A stretch of 64,000 nt of DNA from the NCBI RefSeq assembly GCF_001012825.1, contig NZ_LCZJ02000014.1:124001-188000 (forward strand), in the 5' to 3' direction. The stretch is from Paenibacillus etheri. GTDB taxonomy: Bacteria > Bacillota > Bacilli > Paenibacillales > Paenibacillaceae. A program made the position numbers and the translations under genes. The notes under the pieces were generated by a model that was not told the DNA's origin, made no database searches, and saw nothing but the letters and a program-made list of their open reading frames with translations. The first letter of the stretch is position 1. Every line of letters starts with the position of its first letter. This document shows positions 18,617 through 27,245 of this stretch, one piece after another.

Positions 18617-18966
18617 GGCAGATGTTGAGAACAAGTAAAGAAGTACTTTCCTAGCGATTGCAGTTCTCTGTTAAGTAAAGCAAACCCAAATGGAATCATA
18701 TATACCGCTGAGTCAGAACCATTACATTTAAAGAGTACTCAGGTTCCTATTTAGGAAGAGATGCAAATGAAAATAAATATTATGAGAAGGTAGAGACATT
18801 TTTAACAAGGATCGAATTCAAATTTCCTTTTCAATGCCAGATTGCATTATATAATCTGAAACCGACATATTAAGCAATTGATTGAAGCGGCGAAGGATAT
18901 TTTGGAGTCAGCGAATCCTATCAATACAACTATGTGTATCAGAGTTTGAAATTACCATTTGCTTAA
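18613..18966 (+). pseudogene. Frameshifted gene remnant after the lipoprotein gene
   Basis: A start (ATGAGGCAGATG) overlaps the lipoprotein stop as ATGA, but the frame stops after 13 codons. Protein-like text then continues in other frames: SKANPNGIIYTAESEPLHLK, then GSYLGRDANENKYYEKVE and RIEFKFPFQCQIALYNLK, then GYFGVSESYQYNYVYQSLK ending LPFA and a stop at 18964-18966. At least three frame changes would be needed to read it through. It looks like a gene once coupled to the lipoprotein gene and now decayed. The product family is unknown. The remaining 18967-19202 shows no clear feature. Confidence 0.45.
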
Positions 18967-19202
18967 GGGAAGAAATATAGTTTTTTCAAAAAGCGATCAC
19001 TCATTTTATTGGACGGTGTGCAAATAATCAAGGGTGCTAATAACTTATAGAATACACGAATGTCATGCTCAAATTGCAATTTGTAAGCGAGGCAATTATA
19101 TAGCAAGAAATAAGTGGACGGAATGATCTCTAAACGATCGTAATTGTATTCTACTTCTATGCAAATAAGGTTAAACGAGTGTATAGCGGGAAGGAGAGAA
19201 TT

Positions 19203-20075
19203 ATGAAGGTAACGTTCAGTGAAATATCTAAAAAATATAAAGATAAATATGCATTACAGGATTTTTCAGCACAATTGGACAACGGAATTTATGGACTTCT
19301 AGGGAATAATGGGGCTGGCAAAACGACGTTGATCAATATTTTTGTGGGTATTTTGAAGAGTGATAAAGGCCAGATCTTAGTCGAAGGTGTGGATGTACGA
19401 AACTTGGGTGTGCATTTTTTATCTCTGATTGGGTATTTGCCTCAATCACCACATTTTTATAAGAATTTTACTGTAATTGATTTTCTTAACTATATGTGTG
19501 TGTTAAAGGCGATTCCCAAATGGCATGGGGAAAGAAGAGTTAAGGAACTGCTGAGCATCGTCAACTTAAGTGCAGTTGCAGGCAAGAAGATCAGTTCACT
19601 CTCCGGTGGAATGCGGCAACGCGTCGGTATTGTTCAAGCGATGCTTAACGATCCTGCTATTTTGATTCTCGATGAGCCGACTGTAGGTCTTGACCCGCAG
19701 GAACGTATCCGATTTCGAAATCTAATCACTAAGTTCTCCGAGAATCGGATCGTTTTACTAGCCTCACATATTGTATCCGATATTGAATTTATCGCCAATC
19801 AAGTTATCTTATTGAAGGATGGACGATTGCTTAAACAGGATACACCCCAAGCACTGGTAGAAGGGCTGGCAGGCAAAGTGTGGACAGTAACGGCAACGGA
19901 TGCCACGCTGGACGAGCAACTTCACCGACTCAAGATTAGTAATATGCTTCGGGAGCGGGAAGAAATCTATCTGCGGGTGATCAGTGAAGGGAAGCCACAT
20001 GTCAATGCTGTTAAAGTGCAGGCAAATCTTGAGGATGTGTTTCTGTTTTATTTTGGAGAGAGGGAACAATGGTAA
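19203..20075 (+). CDS. ABC transporter ATP-binding protein (ABC-2 type exporter)
   Basis: 290 aa from the ATG at 19203, which has AAGGAGAG 4 bases before it; the open frame extends eight codons further upstream without need. Motifs: Walker A GLLGNNGAGKTT, Q-loop near GYLPQSP, signature LSGGMRQRVGIVQ, Walker B ILILDEPTVGLDP, and the H-loop in LLASHIVSD. The C-terminal about 80 residues are the extra domain usual in CcmA/drug-exporter ATPases. It would drive the two membrane proteins encoded immediately downstream. The end overlaps the next gene by 7 bases. Substrate unknown. Confidence 0.92.
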   Translation: MKVTFSEISKKYKDKYALQDFSAQLDNGIYGLLGNNGAGKTTLINIFVGILKSDKGQILVEGVDVRNLGVHFLSLIGYLPQSPHFYKNFTVIDFLNYMCVLKAIPKWHGERRVKELLSIVNLSAVAGKKISSLSGGMRQRVGIVQAMLNDPAILILDEPTVGLDPQERIRFRNLITKFSENRIVLLASHIVSDIEFIANQVILLKDGRLLKQDTPQALVEGLAGKVWTVTATDATLDEQLHRLKISNMLREREEIYLRVISEGKPHVNAVKVQANLEDVFLFYFGEREQW

Positions 20076-21289
20076 CATTAATCTGTTATGAATGGCGCAA
20101 GCATTTTCGTAAGGTATCACTAATCACGGTGTTACTTCTTTTTACAATGATCAATATCGGAAAAATTCACAGTGTTCGTGAAAGTAACTCGTTGCTTGCA
20201 AATCCAGGTTGGAAAGCACTCTACTTGGACGAGTTTCAAGATTTTGGTGGAATAATCACAGATAGAAAAATAAAAGAACTTATGACAATCTATCAACCAC
20301 TAGTGAACCAGACAGCAGACCTCACGCTAAGTACAACCTATCGTCCAGTGGGCACTCGTTTAATTAATATTTATGAGGATTGGAATTTTTTTCGTTATTG
20401 TTTTGTAAATCCAATGAAATATAACTACGAATATAAAGCATATGCCATCGACGTGGCAAACAAAGCTGAGGAAAATAAGGTTTTTTTTAAATCTATTGGT
20501 AATTATTATGAATCAAAAAAAAATTCTGCCATTTCGAGGTTATTCCTAGGTAGGGAAATTGCCAGTTTCTCTTATACAGAAATGTATAAGTTTTATGTTC
20601 AATATGATTTTTCAGCGCTGCTAGTGTTGTTGCTTAGCCTGTATGGGCTCATGAGCGTATTTTTGTCTGAGAAGGAAACGGAGATGGACACACTGCTGTT
20701 AACGACTACAATGGGAGGCGCCCGAACCGTTTGGGCCAAGGTTATGGCCTCGGCTCTTTATGTATGTTTTGTCTCATTCTGGTTTTGGTTCGTTGATTAT
20801 ATGACCTTTTCCATCGTATTCGGATCATGGAATGCCTCTGGTTCACCCTTATACGCTCTGGAGGATTTTATTCATGCAGGGCTAAATGTAAGTCTTGGTC
20901 AATATGCCCTGTTGTCCGGGCTATTGAAGACGTTGGGAATACTTGTAGTCGGAGGGGGATTTTTGTTTATATCGAACTTGTTCCAAAACGCTTTGATTCC
21001 GTATATTGCTAATTTGATTCTAGCATTCGGATGCATCTATCAGCAGGAGGCTTTTATGAGCTCTGGGCATATCTTGCTGAGAATTATTAACCCATTTGTG
21101 CTGGTTGTCAATCGAGATCTATTTCGGAAAGCAGAATTTGTATCCCTGTTGGGGTATCCATTACCAGGATACATCGCAGCTATCTTATTTGGATTGGTTT
21201 GGGGGATAGGATTTCTTTGTGCCCTCGGATTGTGTATAAGAAAGAATGCACTACGAAAGGGCGGGAAGCGAGTTGATATGGTTATATGA
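20069..21289 (+). CDS. ABC-2 type membrane permease
   Basis: 406 aa. One N-terminal hydrophobic segment (about residues 16-29) is followed by a large region of about 150 residues, probably extracytoplasmic, and then at least five hydrophobic segments (about 185-200, 228-250, 285-305, 315-335, 370-392). This is the ABC-2 exporter layout. It starts within the last codons of the ATPase gene and overlaps the next membrane gene, so the three are coupled. The sequence LLTTTMGGARTVWAKVMAS after the second segment is the usual cytoplasmic coupling-type loop. Confidence 0.8.
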   Translation: MVTLICYEWRKHFRKVSLITVLLLFTMINIGKIHSVRESNSLLANPGWKALYLDEFQDFGGIITDRKIKELMTIYQPLVNQTADLTLSTTYRPVGTRLINIYEDWNFFRYCFVNPMKYNYEYKAYAIDVANKAEENKVFFKSIGNYYESKKNSAISRLFLGREIASFSYTEMYKFYVQYDFSALLVLLLSLYGLMSVFLSEKETEMDTLLLTTTMGGARTVWAKVMASALYVCFVSFWFWFVDYMTFSIVFGSWNASGSPLYALEDFIHAGLNVSLGQYALLSGLLKTLGILVVGGGFLFISNLFQNALIPYIANLILAFGCIYQQEAFMSSGHILLRIINPFVLVVNRDLFRKAEFVSLLGYPLPGYIAAILFGLVWGIGFLCALGLCIRKNALRKGGKRVDMVI

Positions 21290-23303
21290 AATGAAAAAAA
21301 TGTTTTTTTTGCAGAAACATTTACTGTTCATCCTGCTATATCTCATATTCAGTCTTTTCTTATTCTTTTTAGATAAGCCGGTGAACCCAGATGTCGAGAT
21401 GAACGCTGCGCTCTACTCCTCATATCTACAGCAGGTGAAAGGGAGGTATACTGAGCAAACTGAAGAGTTTTTCATGAAGGAAGCCATTAAAATTTCCAAT
21501 GCAAAAGTTGCTCTCCAGAATGCAATTGATGATTACTATGATGGTGAGATCGAGGAAGGAGAATTCTTAGCTGCATCCAGTCCATTGGAGCAGTTATTGA
21601 AAAAAGAAATTGGTTTCCAACTGGTCTACGATCAATTTACTTATATACGTGAACATCCAGCCGATCGTTACTTTCTATACAGAAACGGTTGGGATGGATT
21701 ACTCTCCAATGAAAAGCTAGATTTACTTTGGGTATTGTTGGTGTTGCAACTAGTTACACCGATGTTTTGTTTCGAATATGAAAGTGGGATGGACAAGCTC
21801 CTTCTCACAGTACGAAAAGGGAACTTTCATCATACTATCTGCAAGATAAGCTTGACGTTATTGACTATTAGCCTACTCAGCTTGTTGATGTCGGGCATGC
21901 GCTATGCTTTCTATCAACTGAAGTATGGCTTGGAAAATGGAGGTTATCCGTTACAAAGTTTGTCTTATTTTAGTACTTCGACCAGAGATTTCACGTTGTT
22001 TGAAGCGTTTCTTTTGATGGCGTTTGGCAAGCTTTTCGGCAGTTTGATTTTGGCTCTGCTAATATTATTTCTTTCTGTATGTCTAAAACGATATACGATC
22101 ACAATGTTTTTCTGCACGGGAGTAATTTTGCTCCCATATTATGCTCTTCATTTGGAATCAAGCAAATATGTTCTGCCGGGGCCGCTCGGCTTTTTGCTTT
22201 CATCTGGTTACCTTCGTGGCACTGAATATGAGCGAGACTCATTCACTGATCAACTGACAATGGTATTTAAAGAAGTTTCTTTTACAACATTTATGACCGT
22301 GTTCGGGGCGACCCTGCTACTTTGTTTCATTATGTTGGTAGTGATTTTCATACGGCGTAGCAATACATGTAGTGCAGTAAATAGTCGATGGCGAGGAAAA
22401 TCGCTCATTCTGTTTATGGTCCTGGGGATGGTCGTTCTTCTTTCGTCTAGTTGTGCTTCTAACCAAAACTCGGAGGCGAGCGCTAGCTATAACTTTTCTA
22501 CCCGACATTCCTTTGAGAACAAAAGCTACAGCATTAATGTGGATGAAACCGACCTTGATAATACTCGCATAGTATTTGAAGATAAACAAACCGGTGAGCA
22601 GCGTGACATTATCAGGAATGCTATGTCTTCTCTGACGGAAATACAGAATATAATTTACTGTAATGGAACTCATATATACTATATAAAGTATGATTTAGAG
22701 GAAAAAAGTAAATTTGTTATAAAAAAACGATTTTTCGTAATTGAGTTGGATATTAAAACCTTTAGCGAACGGATTATTTTTGAAAAAAACGTGAGCGGAG
22801 GGAAGGATAATCTACTAGGTTTAAACAATGCGAACTTGTATGATACGGCCTTCTTTTTTTCTATACAAGCTTTTTTTTTGGACGAACAGAACATTTACTT
22901 TGCCGGATCAGATGAAATTCGGAGCGTCAATAGAGTGACAGGAGTGATGGAAGTAATTCTTCGAATTCCGATTATAAGTAGTTTAGCGTTTGATGGTAAT
23001 ACTATATATTACATTAATAGCAAATTACAGGTAGTTAGATATGACATCAAAAGAGCATCTGAAACAGTGATTTCTGATCTTGTTACTCGCTCCTTTCTGT
23101 TGAGTGATAATGATTTGATTTATATAAATCGGAAAGATCATCAAAAGCTTTATACTTTTAGCTTACTGGACACTGTTTCGAGAAAGCTGACCGAATTGCC
23201 TGTGCTCAGTTTTCGCTGTGAAGGGCAAAAAATTATTTATATGGATAATGGTAGTTTAAAGGAACACGAGTTGAATCGAACAGAAACTGGAAATAGACAA
23301 TAA
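21273..23303 (+). CDS. ABC-2 type permease fused to a lipoprotein-like propeller domain
   Basis: About 676 aa from TTG 21273; ATG 21291 is an alternative and the open frame reaches 21246. Residues 1 to about 380 repeat the ABC-2 permease plan (first membrane segment, extracytoplasmic region, then five segments, with LLLTVRKGNFHHTICKISL as cytoplasmic loop). The chain then runs into a sequence that looks like a complete lipoprotein signal: basic WRGKS, hydrophobic LILFMVLGMVVLL, and a lipobox-like SSSC (Cys at about residue 394). The last 280 residues carry repeated IYYI/IYFA/IYYIN/IYMD motifs spaced like blades of a beta-propeller (DUF5050-like). The open frame is continuous. Either a true fusion, or two ancestral genes joined by loss of a stop. 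Confidence 0.75.
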   Translation: MIWLYEMKKMFFLQKHLLFILLYLIFSLFLFFLDKPVNPDVEMNAALYSSYLQQVKGRYTEQTEEFFMKEAIKISNAKVALQNAIDDYYDGEIEEGEFLAASSPLEQLLKKEIGFQLVYDQFTYIREHPADRYFLYRNGWDGLLSNEKLDLLWVLLVLQLVTPMFCFEYESGMDKLLLTVRKGNFHHTICKISLTLLTISLLSLLMSGMRYAFYQLKYGLENGGYPLQSLSYFSTSTRDFTLFEAFLLMAFGKLFGSLILALLILFLSVCLKRYTITMFFCTGVILLPYYALHLESSKYVLPGPLGFLLSSGYLRGTEYERDSFTDQLTMVFKEVSFTTFMTVFGATLLLCFIMLVVIFIRRSNTCSAVNSRWRGKSLILFMVLGMVVLLSSSCASNQNSEASASYNFSTRHSFENKSYSINVDETDLDNTRIVFEDKQTGEQRDIIRNAMSSLTEIQNIIYCNGTHIYYIKYDLEEKSKFVIKKRFFVIELDIKTFSERIIFEKNVSGGKDNLLGLNNANLYDTAFFFSIQAFFLDEQNIYFAGSDEIRSVNRVTGVMEVILRIPIISSLAFDGNTIYYINSKLQVVRYDIKRASETVISDLVTRSFLLSDNDLIYINRKDHQKLYTFSLLDTVSRKLTELPVLSFRCEGQKIIYMDNGSLKEHELNRTETGNRQ

Positions 23304-23683
23304 GAAATATAGTGAAAGATCAAAAGCTGATCACAGCTCTCATTTGTAAGGCTCTCTCTGATGCTATGAGTTAATGATCTAAATGGACAGACTGAGTTCA
23401 ATTATAGAAAAAACTGAAGATTAGTAAATGGGAACTCAATTAATCAACCAATCAATTTGTTCGCTTCAAGATGAAAGGGCCTACCTTTGTCCCATTATGT
23501 TTTGTCAATGGAAGATTTGAGGTTTTTTTAGTGGAGCTATTACTAGTATTTTGAGAGATAAAGGATTGTAAATTACATCCTAAATAGTTACAATTAATAA
23601 TATATATTAAAATAAAAGAATATAGTGGGATTTATTACTGTAATTATCTAAATTTCAAAAAAACTAGAAAGGGGAGGGGAGTA
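23304..23683 (+). other. AT-rich gap without recognisable gene
   Basis: No open frame or convincing hairpin terminator is seen. AT-rich runs near 23590-23640 probably include the promoter of the sigma-factor gene, but no copy of the island motif with the correct spacing is present here. Confidence 0.5.
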
Positions 23684-24232
23684 TTGCAAACAAGAAATAA
23701 GCAACAAGATGTGTTCTATGAACAACTTTGCCAAAAAAACATCAAGAATATTTACCGGTACTGTGCTAGATTAACAAAAGGACAGACTCAACTTACTGAT
23801 ATTGCCGAAGAGTGCACTCAAAATACCTTTCTTGAAGCCCGCAAGCAAATTGTTAAGTTGCAAACTCATCCGAATGTTGAAGGTTGGTTATATGTTACGG
23901 CGAAAAATTTGGTGAGAAATAGCTATCGTGGTATGTATATTAAAAGGAAACATGAGATAGTATTTGATGATAAAATACAGCTCTTCAGTGATGATAATGA
24001 ACTGGCTGCTTGTTTAGAAGAGACTTATGATATAAAAGAACTAAGTGAGAAAGTATTGAGTGTTCTTAGTGAGGATGAGAATAATTTATATAATGATTAT
24101 TTTAGAGATCGAATGTCTATTCTCGAATTAGCCGAGAAATATCATATATCTAGCACTGCTGTGACTACAAGAATATACAGAGTTAAGAAGAAATTAACAA
24201 ATGTGATTAAAGATTATTTTAAAAATATATAG
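23684..24232 (+). CDS. RNA polymerase sigma factor, ECF type
   Basis: 182 aa. Region 2 covers YRYCARLTKGQTQLTDIAEECTQNTFLEARK and WLYVTAKNLVRNSYR (residues about 22-84); region 4 covers LAEKYHISSTAVTTRIYRVKKKL (about 149-171), a helix-turn-helix for -35 recognition. There is no region 1.1 or 3, so it belongs to the ECF size class. GAAAGGGGAG precedes the TTG start. No anti-sigma factor gene is adjacent, unusual for ECF factors unless control is transcriptional. It sits 172 bases before the lactococcin-972-like gene whose upstream motif it may recognise; that link is inference. Confidence 0.88.
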   Translation: MQTRNKQQDVFYEQLCQKNIKNIYRYCARLTKGQTQLTDIAEECTQNTFLEARKQIVKLQTHPNVEGWLYVTAKNLVRNSYRGMYIKRKHEIVFDDKIQLFSDDNELAACLEETYDIKELSEKVLSVLSEDENNLYNDYFRDRMSILELAEKYHISSTAVTTRIYRVKKKLTNVIKDYFKNI

Positions 24233-24270
24233 TCGATATTAGGCAAAATAAAGGAAAATTTATAATTTTT

Positions 24271-24296
24271 TGTGATTTCATTGGATAAATGTAATG
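24271..24296 (+). promoter_or_regulatory. Bipartite motif, copy 2: putative ECF sigma promoter
   Basis: TGTGATTTC (24271-24279), ten bases, TGTAATG (24290-24296), then ACATATTAGG. Blocks and gap match the copy at 16458-16483. It lies 39 bases after the sigma-factor gene and 108 bases before the bacteriocin-like gene. Confidence 0.62.
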
Positions 24297-24334
24297 TACA
24301 TATTAGGAATGAAAATAAATGAAAATAGAATTGA

Positions 24335-24381
24335 ATACAAAATGCATATAGAATCGAATATTCGGTACTGCATTTTTGTAT
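24335..24381 (+). promoter_or_regulatory. 5' leader hairpin before the bacteriocin-like gene
   Basis: ATACAAAATGCA (24335-24346) pairs with TGCATTTTTGTAT (24369-24381) with one bulged base. The hairpin ends just before an A run and the TTAGGAGG ribosome binding site. It would stabilise the message or tune translation; it has no T run and so is not a terminator on this strand. Confidence 0.5.
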
Positions 24382-24404
24382 AAAAAAAATTAGGAGGAAT
24401 AAAA

Positions 24405-24812
24405 ATGAAAAAGAAAAGAATATTTGCTCCGTTTCTTGCAGGTCTTACGCTTATGGTTGGACTATCCAGCTCTGCACTAGCTACTACAGGTCTGATTGAC
24501 AGTACCGTTTCCGGCGGATGGAGTGAAGATGAAGGTTATTTTACTAATAATAATTATAAAATTTCTCCAAGGGGAGACGTAGTAATGGAACATAGCGGTT
24601 GGATAGAAAAGGGTATGTCAGGTATGGAACGAGCTGTGTGTACTACTTGGTGGAAAGAGACTCTTCATTATTCAAGAGCACGTATGGAGGCTGGGGGGGG
24701 GATGGCTATCACAGATAGTGGTAGAAAATGGGGGGTAGAGAATACTTATGCGGAATCACCGTATGCAGCTTCTAGTTACTTAGCAAAAACTTATTATGGA
24801 AAAGATGAATAA
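24405..24812 (+). CDS. Lactococcin-972-like bacteriocin precursor (putative)
   Basis: 135 aa with a clear signal peptide (MKKKRIFAPFLAGLTLMVGL, cleavage expected after ALA, residue 26). The mature 109 residues contain one cysteine and a C-terminal half (HYSRARMEAGGG, SGRKWGVENTY, SYLAKTYYGK) whose pattern recalls lactococcin 972: a His/Ser-rich run, an Arg-x-x-Val/Trp stretch, then a tyrosine-rich end. The resemblance is by eye. Support from context: an ATPase and FtsX-type membrane proteins of the kind found with this bacteriocin group follow. Lactococcin 972 blocks septum formation via lipid II; that activity is not assumed here. The perfect TTAGGAGG, the leader hairpin and a terminator suggest high expression. 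A run of nine G (24693-24701) in the coding part could slip. Confidence 0.6.
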   Translation: MKKKRIFAPFLAGLTLMVGLSSSALATTGLIDSTVSGGWSEDEGYFTNNNYKISPRGDVVMEHSGWIEKGMSGMERAVCTTWWKETLHYSRARMEAGGGMAITDSGRKWGVENTYAESPYAASSYLAKTYYGKDE

Positions 24813-24840
24813 ATTAATTAAAAGAAAAATAATCTGAAAA

Positions 24841-24883
24841 TAGTGAGATTGCCTCTTTTCGAATTTGGCAATCTCACTATTTT
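24841..24883 (+). terminator. Terminator between bacteriocin-like gene and exporter genes
   Basis: A perfect 13-bp stem, TAGTGAGATTGCC (24841-24853) with GGCAATCTCACTA (24867-24879), then TTTT. Partial read-through would give high precursor and low exporter levels. Confidence 0.85.
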
Positions 24884-24903
24884 GTAAAGAGGGTTATATT
24901 AGT

Positions 24904-25962
24904 ATGAAAAAACTCAGAGTGCTTAATATTGATACTTTATTAATTGTTATTTTATATACAATGCTAAGTTTGATTGTGATTGCATTTACTTACTATCAAA
25001 TCAAACAAATTGAACTTAATAAATTATCAAGGAGTCTTTATAACGAAAATAGCATATTTTTTACTATAAAAGATAATATAAATGAAATTGACTGGAGTAA
25101 AATCGACACTCCACATCCTTATACTATATTTTCTGAACTTGGCTTAGTCAAAAAAAATGAGAGCATGCAGGAGATTCGTGCAATTTATTTTAAAAAAAAT
25201 ACATATTTCCCTCCTCTTTCAGCAGGAAGATTCTTTAATAGCCAAGATTTTAACAATAATAAGAATTTAGCTGTAATCGGTAAAAATATAGATAAAACTG
25301 AGTTAATAGAGAAGAACGAGAAGCTTTATTATCCTTACCAAGGAAAAAATTATGAGGTCATAGGGATCATGGGAGCATCGTATTCATCAATTATAGACGA
25401 CACTATATTTGTAAATCTAGATGCACTTGAATCTGATGCTTCCCTGAAATCGAATATTTTTATATTGAATATTAAAAATAATCCAATAACCCCTGAAGGT
25501 AACATACTATTTTATGATTCTAAACTTGCTGTATATATGTTTGACCGGGGAGATAGTGGCACTGTTCGAGCTTTGAATACAGAAACTCAACAAATAACCC
25601 TATGCATTGCTATTTTAATTTTGTTGTTAAGTTCCAGTGTTATATTTGCTAATTATTGGAATCAAATTAAAAAAAAGGAAATATTAATTCTTTGGTATAG
25701 TGGCATCAAATTTAAAGATATCTTCAACCGCTTTTTGCTCTCATTTATTTCTATAACGCTCGGTTGTTATATTTCTGTTTCTATTGCCAGTTTAATTTTT
25801 TTTAGAAGTCTTTTGTTACTTAATGTTAACTCTTTTTTTATGTATTCTCAGGGTCTGATTATAGGATTATTAGTCATTCTAGTATCTTCTGTAATTTCTG
25901 TTGGGATATATTTTTATCATACAGTTAAGCAGATAACTTTGAAAGGAAATGCCTATAAATGA
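24904..25962 (+). CDS. FtsX/MacB-like membrane protein, first of pair
   Basis: 352 aa. One membrane segment at residues about 11-30, an extracytoplasmic domain of about 200 residues (AVIGKNIDKTELIEKNEKLYYPYQGKNYEVIGIMGA resembles the MacB periplasmic core), then three membrane segments near 233-252, 275-305 and 315-340. This 1+3 plan is typical of FtsX/MacB permeases. The ATG at 24904 has AAAGAGGG 10 bases before it; upstream in-frame codons lie inside the terminator and are rejected. The gene overlaps the next by ATGA. With the ATPase it should form an exporter or immunity pump for the neighbouring secreted peptide. Confidence 0.75.
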   Translation: MKKLRVLNIDTLLIVILYTMLSLIVIAFTYYQIKQIELNKLSRSLYNENSIFFTIKDNINEIDWSKIDTPHPYTIFSELGLVKKNESMQEIRAIYFKKNTYFPPLSAGRFFNSQDFNNNKNLAVIGKNIDKTELIEKNEKLYYPYQGKNYEVIGIMGASYSSIIDDTIFVNLDALESDASLKSNIFILNIKNNPITPEGNILFYDSKLAVYMFDRGDSGTVRALNTETQQITLCIAILILLLSSSVIFANYWNQIKKKEILILWYSGIKFKDIFNRFLLSFISITLGCYISVSIASLIFFRSLLLLNVNSFFMYSQGLIIGLLVILVSSVISVGIYFYHTVKQITLKGNAYK

Positions 25963-27245
25963 GGATGATATTAAGCGAAGTTATAGAGAGCTTATTTCGA
26001 AAAAAGATATTATCAACTCTACTTGTGGTACAAATATTTATATTTTATTGTGTTATTTCTATTCTGTTTTTACAGCTTTCATCCATTGGAGAAGCATCGG
26101 AACAAGTCAATTCCATATCAGATATGAAAGACTATCAACTATCAGATAATCTAATTAATGATGACGATATGAAGAAGTACACCAAAAGACCTGAATTTAT
26201 AAGTAATGTCAAAAAATTTTATAGTAACTTGAATGAACTTTTCGATGGCCAATATATATATTTATTTGACCAACCAATTGCTATATTACCTGAAAAAGTG
26301 GAGTGGGAAAAGAAGTTTACGTATGGATACGAGGAAGGAAGGGAAAGTAAAACCTTTACATTGTTTGATAAAGGTCCATACTATACATCCAAAGCAGTTC
26401 AAATGAATTATCATGCTTTTGAAAAATATGCTTTTGAACTAGAAGATGGTATCCCTTTTACCATGAAAAGTTTCAGTAATACAGATAATAAATCCATTCC
26501 AGTATTACTTGGTTCTGAGTATAAACTCAAGTACAAAATCGGGGAAATCATAAAAGCGAATTACCTGATGAAAGATTTCGATTTAATCGTAAAAGGGTTT
26601 CTTCGTAAAAATACAATGGTATTTAATTCTCAGTTACCCGAATTGTTTTTAGATCGCTATATTGTTATGCCGGCACAAATTTTTCAAGCCCCTGAAAGTT
26701 TTGAGGATCTTTCATTTCAAAAAAAACATTATCTTCAAATTGTTAATGGTCATATTTTTAGTTCAGATGATGAGTACACAATCGTCAATAAACTAGAGAA
26801 GGTGAAATATCTTTCGAATTTTCATGAAACAGGAATTCTTGGGGTTCAAAAACTCCCTCTGAATTTCTTTGTTACTACAATTCAGATAAGTACTAAATGG
26901 TTATTAGTTATAGCAACTGCCATTTTTTTCGTCTGTATTATTAGTATTAGTATATTATTTCTAGCTAAAATGAATAATCAATTAAGAAATATGATGGTTC
27001 ACTTGATTTCTGGAGCAACATTGAATCAACTGCGATTATACTACTTAACAGAACTTATATCTGTTGTCTTATTTCCCGGAATTTTAGTAGTGTTAGCGTA
27101 TAGCTTTTTTATTGGTGTCTCCCTCTTGTCGTTTATTTTTTTTCTAGCTGTCACTATGCTAGTAATTATCCTTTTCTCAGCATTGCCAATTATTTTTCGT
27201 TTTAGAAGAATTGACGTTAGTAAATACTTGAAACGGATGGAGTGA
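25959..27245 (+). CDS. FtsX/MacB-like membrane protein, second of pair
   Basis: 428 aa with the same 1+3 membrane plan as its upstream neighbour: a segment at about residues 17-37, an extracytoplasmic domain of about 260 residues, then segments near 308-332, 355-380 and 385-415. It starts in the stop codon of the previous gene and its own stop overlaps the ATPase start, so all three are coupled. Lactococcin-972 loci usually encode one large integral membrane protein of about 650-700 aa; here two half-size proteins may do the job as a heterodimer. That comparison is from family knowledge; the pairing is inferred. Confidence 0.75.
   Translation: MRMILSEVIESLFRKKILSTLLVVQIFIFYCVISILFLQLSSIGEASEQVNSISDMKDYQLSDNLINDDDMKKYTKRPEFISNVKKFYSNLNELFDGQYIYLFDQPIAILPEKVEWEKKFTYGYEEGRESKTFTLFDKGPYYTSKAVQMNYHAFEKYAFELEDGIPFTMKSFSNTDNKSIPVLLGSEYKLKYKIGEIIKANYLMKDFDLIVKGFLRKNTMVFNSQLPELFLDRYIVMPAQIFQAPESFEDLSFQKKHYLQIVNGHIFSSDDEYTIVNKLEKVKYLSNFHETGILGVQKLPLNFFVTTIQISTKWLLVIATAIFFVCIISISILFLAKMNNQLRNMMVHLISGATLNQLRLYYLTELISVVLFPGILVVLAYSFFIGVSLLSFIFFLAVTMLVIILFSALPIIFRFRRIDVSKYLKRME

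Noticed and set aside
23624-23644. Third copy of the island promoter motif before the sigma gene (GGGATTT...TGTAAT)
   Set aside because: The two blocks are six bases too close compared with the other copies and the first block is poorly matched.
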